Shown: piece after piece, positions 8,014 through 12,896 of the stretch
Layout of the letters: every line of letters starts with the position of its first letter
Numbering within the stretch: position 1 is the first letter of the stretch
Assembly: GCA_945877005.1 (NCBI GenBank)
Contig: CAMCQL010000033.1
Location: 1-12,896, forward strand
DNA: 12,896 nucleotides
Direction of reading: 5' to 3'
Source of the DNA: Chryseobacterium gleum
Lineage (GTDB): Bacteria > Bacteroidota > Bacteroidia > Flavobacteriales_D > Crocinitomicaceae
Program-made: the position numbers and the translations under genes
Notes under the pieces: model-generated
The model's input: only the letters and a program-made list of their open reading frames with translations
Told to the model about the DNA's origin: nothing
Database searches by the model: none

Positions 8014-9036
8014 TTATGGTACATCTACTCTATTTAAAATAGTTTCAATTATTTTTTTAGGAGTGTAATTTTCGGCTTCGGCTTCATAGGTTAATCCCAA
8101 TCTGTGCTGCATAACATCAATCGCTACAGCACGCACATCCTCAGGAATCACAAAGGCCCTATTTTGAAGGAAAGCATGTGCTTTTGCTGCCAACGCTAAA
8201 TTGATACTTGCTCTAGGAGAACAACCATAGCCAATCATTGGCTGCAAGTGAGGAACGCCATATTTTTCTGGTTGACGCGTAGCAAAAACGATGTCTACAA
8301 TATATTGTTCGATTTTTTCGTCTAAGTAAATCTCACGAACCAACTCTCTGATTCGAAGAATATCCTCTATGTTTAGCACCTTTTGTATCTTCGCTAAACC
8401 TTCTTTACGAACATTGCTTCTTATAATTAATTTTTCTTCCTCTATTTTAGGATAATCAAGCACAACTTTCAACATAAATCGATCCACCTGAGCTTCTGGT
8501 AAGGCATACGTTCCTTCTTGGTCGATTGGATTCTGAGTTGCTAAAACTAAAAATGGCGCTTCTAATTCAAATGTTTGATCGCCAATTGTGATTTGACGTT
8601 CTTCCATTGCTTCTAAAAGAGCACTCTGCACTTTAGCAGGAGCGCGATTGATTTCATCTGCTAATACAAAATTTGTAAATACAGGTCCTTTTTTGATTGT
8701 GAATGATTCACTTTTTTGATTGTAAATCTGTGTACCATTGACATCAGCGGGAAGTAAATCAGGTGTAAATTGAATACGACTAAAAGATGCATTCAAGGCA
8801 CTTGATAAACTCTTTATCGCCAAAGTTTTTGCCAGTCCAGGAACGCCTTCTAGTAAAACATGCCCATCAGCAAGCAATGCAATTAATAAACGATCTAACA
8901 TATAATTTTGACCAACAATTACCTTAGAGATTTCTTTATGAAGTAATTGAATGATTCTGTTTTCAGTTTGAATTTTTTCTGCAAGTAAGCGTAAATGTTC
9001 CGCAGGACTTAAAACATTATTTTCATCAAAAGACAT
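8014..9036 (-). CDS. moxR: MoxR family AAA+ ATPase
   Basis: This 340-residue protein is a full-length MoxR ATPase. The Walker A motif is GVPGLAKT (64-71), Walker B is VLADEINRAP (124-133, catalytic Asp127-Glu128), sensor 1 is ATQNP (166-170), the arginine finger is likely Arg186 in VDRF, and sensor 2 is in GCSPRAS (271-277, Arg275). All are intact, so it should bind and hydrolyse ATP. MoxR proteins are chaperone-like remodelers that act with VWA-domain proteins. The partners here are probably the DUF58 protein 9 nt downstream and the BatA/BatB proteins. It is the first gene of the operon, and the ATG at 9036 is the only sensible start. I see no good match to the Bacteroidota -7 element TAnnTTTG upstream; TATGCTTTG just before the ATG has one extra base and lies too close to it. 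Confidence 0.96.
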   Translation of the reverse strand: MSFDENNVLSPAEHLRLLAEKIQTENRIIQLLHKEISKVIVGQNYMLDRLLIALLADGHVLLEGVPGLAKTLAIKSLSSALNASFSRIQFTPDLLPADVNGTQIYNQKSESFTIKKGPVFTNFVLADEINRAPAKVQSALLEAMEERQITIGDQTFELEAPFLVLATQNPIDQEGTYALPEAQVDRFMLKVVLDYPKIEEEKLIIRSNVRKEGLAKIQKVLNIEDILRIRELVREIYLDEKIEQYIVDIVFATRQPEKYGVPHLQPMIGYGCSPRASINLALAAKAHAFLQNRAFVIPEDVRAVAIDVMQHRLGLTYEAEAENYTPKKIIETILNRVDVP

Positions 9037-9097
9037 ATCAAAGCATATTTAGGCTTGCAAAGTTGTTAAAGTTTGTCAGGTTCTACTTTGTTTTTGC

Positions 9098-9115
9098 TGT
9101 TAATTAATGTTAACA
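9098..9115. promoter_or_regulatory. Inverted repeat in the moxR / zinc-finger divergent intergenic region
   Basis: The 113-bp region between the divergent genes contains the inverted repeat TGTTAA (9098-9103), six bases, TTAACA (9110-9115). It lies about 61 bp from the moxR start and 34 bp from the zinc-finger start, so a protein bound here could affect both. The core GTTAA-N6-TTAAC has the same spacing as the operator-like site beside the metalloregulator (GTTAG-N6-CTAAC at 12455-12470). In AT-rich DNA such palindromes arise by chance, so this is weak evidence. No other clear signal was found in the region; a loose -7 match (TACTTTG, 9084-9090) faces the zinc-finger gene. Confidence 0.3.
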
Positions 9116-9149
9116 TTGCAGTCCTAAAACCATTGATTATTCATTGAAT

Positions 9150-9512
9150 ATGGAACAAAGACTGTGTAAAGAATGTAATCAAAAACTACTTGGTCGAAAA
9201 GACCAAAAGTTTTGCTCTGATTATTGTAGAAATGCTTACAATAATAAACAAAATGAGGACGCGAATAAATATGTTCGAAGAATCAACTCAATACTCCGGA
9301 AAAATCGTCGAATTTTAGAACATCTTAATCCAGAAGGTAAAAAAACAGTAGATGCAATTACACTCGCTGAAGAAGGATTTAACTTCCATTATTTTACCAA
9401 TATTTATACGACTCAAAAAGGCGGAAATTACTATTTCTGTTATGAATACGGTTACCGAAAAATAGAAAATAATCAATACATCTTGGTTGTAAAACAAGAC
9501 TATGTGAAATAA
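9150..9512 (+). CDS. Small zinc-finger protein of unknown function
   Basis: This 120-residue protein is divergent from moxR. Four cysteines near the N terminus (Cys6, Cys9, Cys22, Cys26; C-x2-C-x12-C-x3-C, in CKECNQKLLGRKDQKFCSDY and the CR that follows) form a probable zinc ribbon. Next come a basic stretch (VRRINSILRKNRRILEHL) and a C-terminal part rich in Tyr and Phe, with NFHYFTNIYTTQKGG and a YYFCYEYGY segment. I recognise this as a conserved small protein of Bacteroidota that lacks an assigned function. The zinc ribbon and basic region suggest nucleic-acid binding, which is inference. A TTG codon at 9144 could add two residues, but the ATG at 9150 is the better start. A hairpin terminator overlaps its stop codon. 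Confidence 0.85.
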   Translation: MEQRLCKECNQKLLGRKDQKFCSDYCRNAYNNKQNEDANKYVRRINSILRKNRRILEHLNPEGKKTVDAITLAEEGFNFHYFTNIYTTQKGGNYYFCYEYGYRKIENNQYILVVKQDYVK

Positions 9513-9536
9513 TCCTTGATAGGGTTATTTTATTTT
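9511..9536 (+). terminator. Rho-independent terminator after the zinc-finger gene
   Basis: The stem AATCCT (9511-9516) pairs with AGGGTT (9521-9526) around a TGAT loop, including one T:G wobble, and is followed by ATTTTATTTT (9527-9536). The stem begins inside the TAA stop codon of the zinc-finger gene, so termination would occur directly after translation ends. The stem is short, but hairpin, U-rich tail and position all agree. Confidence 0.65.
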
Positions 9537-9537
9537 A

Positions 9538-9558
9538 AAAAACGAAATTGCCGTTTTT
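9538..9558. terminator. Second hairpin between convergent genes, possibly bidirectional
   Basis: The arms AAAAACG (9538-9544) and CGTTTTT (9552-9558) enclose a 7-nt loop. The 3' arm ends in a run of T on the plus strand and, read from the other strand, in TTTTT as well, so it could stop transcripts from both the zinc-finger gene and the thioredoxin-like gene. Only two G:C pairs support the stem, so it is weaker than the hairpin before it. Confidence 0.45.
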
Positions 9559-9584
9559 AATTCTTCCGCTTGGACGTTCTTTTG

Positions 9585-9612
9585 GTTTTTTTTGGTATTG
9601 TGCAAAAAAAAC
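9585..9612. repeat. A/T-tract inverted repeat after the thioredoxin-like gene
   Basis: The 10-bp arms GTTTTTTTTG (9585-9594) and CAAAAAAAAC (9603-9612) are perfectly complementary around an 8-nt loop. The repeat begins 23 nt beyond the thioredoxin-like stop on the minus strand. Long A:T arms make a poor classical terminator, but the structure could protect the transcript's 3' end or assist the adjacent hairpin. Confidence 0.35.
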
Positions 9613-9635
9613 AAATGTAGTTCCAAAAGTGTTGG

Positions 9636-10118
9636 CTATTTTAATCGTGTCAATATAATTTTCAGGTCTTTGGCAGTTATAAATTGATTGTATTGGAAAA
9701 TAATTTCATAGTTAAAGTTTAAAAAACATAAAGCCGGATAAGTAACTTCATTGTCGATAACTGCTAATTGATTAGCTAATTCGTGTGATCCTGTATTTGT
9801 TCCAGTCGGTTTGTATTTAAATGTATGATTACCAAAAGTTATATCTCTTTTTTCTTCAGCATTCAGTTCAATAAAATAAAATTCACTGTTTAGTATGTGA
9901 ATAATTTTATCATTTTTAAAAGTGGTGTTTTGCATTGCTTTACAATACTTGCACCAATCAGTATGAATAAAAACCACGATATTTCTTTTCTGTTTTTTCT
10001 GTAAACTATCAACTTGTTCAAAGTGATAAGTATTTATTTGAGAAAATGAACTATTGGGAAGTAAAAATACACTACCCAATAGAAGATGCACAAACAGTAT
10101 TCGACAACTCAATTTCAT
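9636..10118 (-). CDS. Periplasmic thioredoxin-like protein (CxxC)
   Basis: This 160-residue protein has an N-terminal signal peptide (about residues 1-26, ending SSFS before Gln27), so it acts in the periplasm. The thioredoxin active-site motif is WCKYC (Cys56 and Cys59, after HTD), and the partner cis-proline is Pro128 in TYPAL. The length fits a single thioredoxin domain, like the thioredoxin-related and DsbD C-terminal proteins. The CKYC motif suggests a redox role rather than a structural one, but the natural substrate is unknown. Its ATG overlaps the receptor's TAA by one base (TAATG), so the two are probably translated in tandem. It is the last gene of that unit. Confidence 0.88.
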   Translation of the reverse strand: MKLSCRILFVHLLLGSVFLLPNSSFSQINTYHFEQVDSLQKKQKRNIVVFIHTDWCKYCKAMQNTTFKNDKIIHILNSEFYFIELNAEEKRDITFGNHTFKYKPTGTNTGSHELANQLAVIDNEVTYPALCFLNFNYEIIFQYNQFITAKDLKIILTRLK

Positions 10119-12418
10119 TACTTAAAGCTATATCTCATTCCTAAAAAAAATCTTACCCCTTGATTTGGTGCATACATATAATTCGGGTCAAATGTTAGAG
10201 CATAAGGATTATTTGCTGTTGCAATTACTTGTCCATTGCTTCCAAATTGAACAGCTTTATCAAATGGGTCGTTAGTTCGCGCAATAATAAATGGATTGCC
10301 CTTATTGGGCGTCCAATTGAATAAGTTTTTCACCCCACCATAAAGTTTAAAGTTTCTAAATCCATCAAAAGTCAGTTGAATATTTTGAATACTCCACCAA
10401 GGTGAATTTGGGCTACGAGGGTCCGAATTTCCCAAAAGAGGCAACCGCATAGGGCTATACACATTACCAGTGTAATCAATACTTAATTTTGCTTTTTTTA
10501 TTATGTAAGACACTGCCCAAACACCAGTGAAATTCTCTGTTAAAATTTGTTGTTCTGTTATTCCATATTCGGTTAATGTGTTTTCCATTAAGGTTCCTCC
10601 TGTAATAATTTTTAATCCATTGTTAAAAGCAACATCTATATTTAAACTTATTCCTTTACTTTCTGCAAAACCGTTTAAGTTGTCATAAATTATTTTGTTT
10701 GGATCTGTTTCATAATCACCCACAATCCTGTTATTAAAATAGGTGTAAAAAGTAGATGCATCAAGCCCAATGAACGTTCCATTTTTCGCGTAAAATTTTC
10801 TTATATAGTTTAAATTTACATTATAAGATTGTTCAGGATTTAATTCATTTTTTATTTCCAAAAGCCTTGCTCCTGTAAGTGCTGCGTGGTCTTCAGTAAA
10901 TAAGTTGACAACTCTATAACCTGTTCCAGCATTAAGGCGAAGTATGTTTTTATCGTTTAAAGTCCATTTGTAAGCAAAACGAGGGGTAAAGATATTTCCG
11001 TGATATGAATTATAATCATATCTAAAACCTATCAATACTTTATGTTTGTCTGTAATCGAAATCTCATCTTGAATGAATAGACCTGGCAACCAAGTTTTTT
11101 GTGGTTGTGTTTGTTGATTAAGAGTATCAGACGATGCAGTTGCAGGGGTGTTGTCGTCATAAAAAGTATAACGTAAGGCAGCACCTACTAAAATGTCGTT
11201 TCTACTTGATTTTTTATCCCAAGTAAGTTGCGAAAATCCAATGTTTTGTTGGGCTATATATGAGGTTGTTCCATACACACTGTTTTGGTCGTGATTATTG
11301 TATGAAAAAGATAGCATAAATTTTTCTTTTGTTGGGAATTGATAATTACCCAATACTTCCCAACGCTTTGTGTAAATACTCTCGCCATAAATACTATCTC
11401 CACCTCTAAATTGTTTTTCCCATCTCATATCTCCTCCCCAACGGTCTTCGAACATATACCTTGCTGCAAGACTAAAAATGCGATTGTCTTTTCTCTCAAA
11501 ATTCCATTTTTGAAAAACGGATATTCTGTTTTGTAAAGTCATGTCTGTAAAGTTGTCATTGTTGTTATCCACCCTGTTTTGGAAGTTAAAATAGTTGATA
11601 CCTGTTAGCACAATCGCTTTTTTTCCAGCATTCAACTTTAAACTTAAGTCGGTATTGTATTCTCCCCAACTTGTTCCAAATACATCCGCAAAAATTGAAG
11701 GGGTATTCTGTGGTTTCTTGGTGATAATGTTTATGAGTCCCCCAACGGCTTCACTGCCATATAATGAAGAAGCTGGACCTTTTACTATTTCTATTCGTTC
11801 AATCAAAGAATTTGGAATACCAGATAATCCATAAACCGTTGATAAACTGCTTACAATTGGCATACCATCAATAAGTACCATTGTGTAAGGACCTTCTAGC
11901 CCATTTATATGAATGTCTCCAGTATTACAAACATTACAATTTAGTTGTGGTCTTACCCCATTTACATTTTGTAATGCTTCAAAAACATTAGGAGTAGGAT
12001 TTTTCTTAAAATAAGTAGGTGTATAAATTTCTACAGGCACAGGACTTTCCAAGCGACTCACTTCTTTCATCGTACCAGTTATCACTACTTCGTCAAGTGT
12101 TTGCTGAAAATTGGTAAGATCAAAGTTCAAAGTAACTTTCTCGCCTTCTTTTATAGAAATAGTTTTATCCATTTTAATAAATCCAATACATGACACCCTA
12201 ACAACATAGTTGCCCTCTTTTACGTTTTTGATTTTATACATCCCAGAAGTATCGGATACAGAACCTATTGAAGATCCAACCAAACCAACATTGGCAAATT
12301 CTAAAGGCTTTCCCTCTGAAATTATTTTGCCCGAAATGGAGGCAGTTTGAGCCATGGAAAATTGAACTGTCAAAACAAAAATAGTAGTTGATATTAATCT
12401 GATTATTGTTAGTTTCAT
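10118..12418 (-). CDS. TonB-dependent outer-membrane receptor with CxxC in the plug
   Basis: This 766-residue protein starts at 12418; the frame is open to 12472 but only this ATG gives a signal peptide (1-23, cleavage before Gln24). Domains in order: a carboxypeptidase-regulatory-like beta domain (25-105, with SISGKIISEGKPLEFANV), a TonB-box-like segment (LDEVVITG, 108-115), the plug (about 122-235, with INGLEGPYTMVLIDGMPIVS and the conserved IERIEIVKGP followed by SLYGSEAVGGLINIIT), and a 22-stranded-type barrel ending in a typical last strand (GVRFFLGMRYSFK). The plug has Cys161 and Cys164 in NCNVCNTGD, a pair seen in related Bacteroidota receptors. TonB-linked energy drives uptake of a metal complex, siderophore, heme or vitamin. 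The divergent metalloregulator favours a metal, but the substrate cannot be read from the sequence. Confidence 0.93.
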   Translation of the reverse strand: MKLTIIRLISTTIFVLTVQFSMAQTASISGKIISEGKPLEFANVGLVGSSIGSVSDTSGMYKIKNVKEGNYVVRVSCIGFIKMDKTISIKEGEKVTLNFDLTNFQQTLDEVVITGTMKEVSRLESPVPVEIYTPTYFKKNPTPNVFEALQNVNGVRPQLNCNVCNTGDIHINGLEGPYTMVLIDGMPIVSSLSTVYGLSGIPNSLIERIEIVKGPASSLYGSEAVGGLINIITKKPQNTPSIFADVFGTSWGEYNTDLSLKLNAGKKAIVLTGINYFNFQNRVDNNNDNFTDMTLQNRISVFQKWNFERKDNRIFSLAARYMFEDRWGGDMRWEKQFRGGDSIYGESIYTKRWEVLGNYQFPTKEKFMLSFSYNNHDQNSVYGTTSYIAQQNIGFSQLTWDKKSSRNDILVGAALRYTFYDDNTPATASSDTLNQQTQPQKTWLPGLFIQDEISITDKHKVLIGFRYDYNSYHGNIFTPRFAYKWTLNDKNILRLNAGTGYRVVNLFTEDHAALTGARLLEIKNELNPEQSYNVNLNYIRKFYAKNGTFIGLDASTFYTYFNNRIVGDYETDPNKIIYDNLNGFAESKGISLNIDVAFNNGLKIITGGTLMENTLTEYGITEQQILTENFTGVWAVSYIIKKAKLSIDYTGNVYSPMRLPLLGNSDPRSPNSPWWSIQNIQLTFDGFRNFKLYGGVKNLFNWTPNKGNPFIIARTNDPFDKAVQFGSNGQVIATANNPYALTFDPNYMYAPNQGVRFFLGMRYSFK

Positions 12419-12441
12419 TTTTTGAAAATTAGTTATGGTAG

Positions 12442-12473
12442 TAAAATTAATATAGTTAGATTTACCTAACAAA
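12442..12473 (-). promoter_or_regulatory. Predicted promoter of the receptor/thioredoxin unit
   Basis: On the minus strand, TTTG (12473-12470) is followed after 20 bp by TAATTTTA (12449-12442), which matches the Bacteroidota -7 element TAnnTTTG at seven of eight positions. The spacing fits the known -33/-7 distance. Transcription would start roughly 20 nt before the receptor's ATG at 12418. The palindrome at 12455-12470 fills the spacer, so a bound repressor would block polymerase. Confidence 0.5.
12455..12470. promoter_or_regulatory. Predicted DtxR-family operator
   Basis: GTTAGATTTACCTAAC is a 16-bp near-palindrome: arms GTTAG and CTAAC are perfectly complementary and six bases separate them. 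Read on the other strand it contains TTAGGTAAATCTAA, close to the DtxR/IdeR consensus, whose half-site is TTAGGTTAG. It sits between the divergent receptor and regulator genes, inside the receptor's predicted promoter spacer and about 59 bp upstream of the regulator's start. It is therefore likely the binding site of the regulator encoded next to it, giving repression of the receptor unit and perhaps autoregulation. Confidence 0.6.
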
Positions 12474-12492
12474 TAAAGTTTTTATTTTTTTG

Positions 12493-12500
12493 TACTTTTG
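12493..12500 (+). promoter_or_regulatory. Predicted -7 element of the metalloregulator promoter
   Basis: TACTTTTG matches the Bacteroidota -7 consensus TAnnTTTG at every position and lies 28 bp before the regulator's ATG. No clear -33 TTTG was found at the expected distance upstream, where the DNA is A- and T-tract-rich. The predicted leader is about 20 nt, too short for a riboswitch. Confidence 0.55.
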
Positions 12501-12528
12501 TAAAATCAAATCAATTTTTCATAAAAAG

Positions 12529-12896
12529 ATGCTTACATACACGGAAGAAAATTATTTAAAGGCTTTGCTCAAAATTAGATTTGATAGCGGTATTGAAGAG
12601 GTAGGAACTAATGAATTGGCAAATGCTATGGCTGTAAAGCCAGCAACGGCAAACGATATGCTCAAAAAACTGAAAGAAAAAGAATTGGTTATCTATGAAA
12701 AATATGGTAAAATTACTTTAACAGCAAAAGGAAAGAAAAATGCGATTGATATTATTAGAAAACATCGCCTTTGGGAAACCTTTTTGTATGAAAAGTTAGA
12801 ATTTAGCTGGGATGAAGTTCACGAAGTAGCCGAACAATTAGAGCATATTCATTCCAGAAAATTGGTTGACAAATTAGATAAATTTTTAGATTACCC
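12529..12896 (+). CDS. DtxR/MntR-family metal-dependent transcriptional regulator, N-terminal part (cut by window edge)
   Basis: I read this frame directly: the ATG at 12529 opens 122 full codons and is still open at the window edge. The product begins MLTYTEENYLKALLKI and contains a winged helix-turn-helix (about 24-65; VGTNELANAMAVKPATANDM and a wing ending KITLTAKG). It then has the dimerization and metal-binding helices. With numbering that here matches DtxR, His79 and Glu83 are present (KHRLWE), as are His98, Glu105 and His106. Position 102 is Glu, where DtxR has Cys102 and MntR has Glu. The residue equivalent to DtxR Met10 and MntR Asp8 is Asn8. A manganese-responsive or mixed Mn/Fe sensor is plausible; the metal is not proven. 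The full family member is usually about 220 residues, so a C-terminal region probably lies past the edge. Confidence 0.92.
   Translation, partial: MLTYTEENYLKALLKIRFDSGIEEVGTNELANAMAVKPATANDMLKKLKEKELVIYEKYGKITLTAKGKKNAIDIIRKHRLWETFLYEKLEFSWDEVHEVAEQLEHIHSRKLVDKLDKFLDY

Noticed and set aside
9315..9497. Minus-strand open frame opposite the zinc-finger gene
   Set aside because: It is antisense to the Cys-rich gene, and its hydrophobic product follows from the complement of an AT-rich coding region.
11339..11834. Plus-strand open frames at 11339-11536 and 11595-11834
   Set aside because: They are antisense to conserved receptor plug and barrel sequence and have no recognisable features.
12419..12472. 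Upstream extension of the receptor to an ATG at 12472
   Set aside because: It would place 18 residues before a clear signal peptide and run the coding region through the predicted promoter and operator.
1..12896. Mobile element, CRISPR array, tRNA or rRNA
   Set aside because: No transposase or integrase, repeat-spacer pattern, tRNA-like cloverleaf or rRNA sequence was seen on either strand.

Overview
The window looks like a chromosomal segment of a Bacteroidota bacterium, most likely in the Flavobacteriales. The evidence is AT-rich DNA, a Bacteroidota-type aerotolerance (Bat) operon, a TonB-dependent receptor with an N-terminal carboxypeptidase-regulatory-like domain, a possible type IX secretion tail, start codons without clear Shine-Dalgarno sequences, and a TAnnTTTG promoter element. 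Genus cannot be fixed from this stretch. No rRNA, tRNA, CRISPR array, transposase or integrase was seen.

Layout. (1) 1-1443, minus strand: two secreted proteins of unknown function, the second cut by the left edge. (2) 1518-9036, minus strand: a seven-gene operon read MoxR AAA+ ATPase, DUF58 protein, membrane protein with a DUF4381-like tail, BatA, BatB, BatC, BatD. From the DUF58 gene to batC every junction overlaps by 4 or 8 nt, so these genes are probably translationally coupled; batD follows a 70-nt gap that holds a hairpin. (3) 9150-9512, plus strand: a small zinc-finger protein divergent from moxR and ending in a hairpin terminator. (4) 9636-12418, minus strand: a TonB-dependent receptor and a periplasmic thioredoxin-like protein joined by a 1-nt stop/start overlap. 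(5) 12529-12896, plus strand: a DtxR/MntR-family metalloregulator, divergent from the receptor and cut by the right edge. No gene-free stretch exceeds about 125 bp.

How the genes fit together. In the Bat operon, MoxR is a chaperone-like ATPase, the DUF58 protein, BatA and BatB carry von Willebrand A-type metal sites, BatC is a TPR scaffold, and BatD and the DUF4381-like protein are envelope-anchored beta-domain proteins. Together they probably form an envelope stress or aerotolerance complex whose biochemical role is not settled. In the right-hand cluster, the metalloregulator probably controls the receptor/thioredoxin pair through a palindrome placed between the receptor's predicted -33 and -7 elements, which suggests metal-responsive uptake.

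Most interesting points: the receptor's plug holds a CxxC pair while the adjacent gene encodes a CxxC thioredoxin; the regulator has Glu where DtxR has its Cys metal ligand; BatB has an extra N-terminal membrane segment; and a second palindrome of the same design lies in the moxR/zinc-finger intergenic region.
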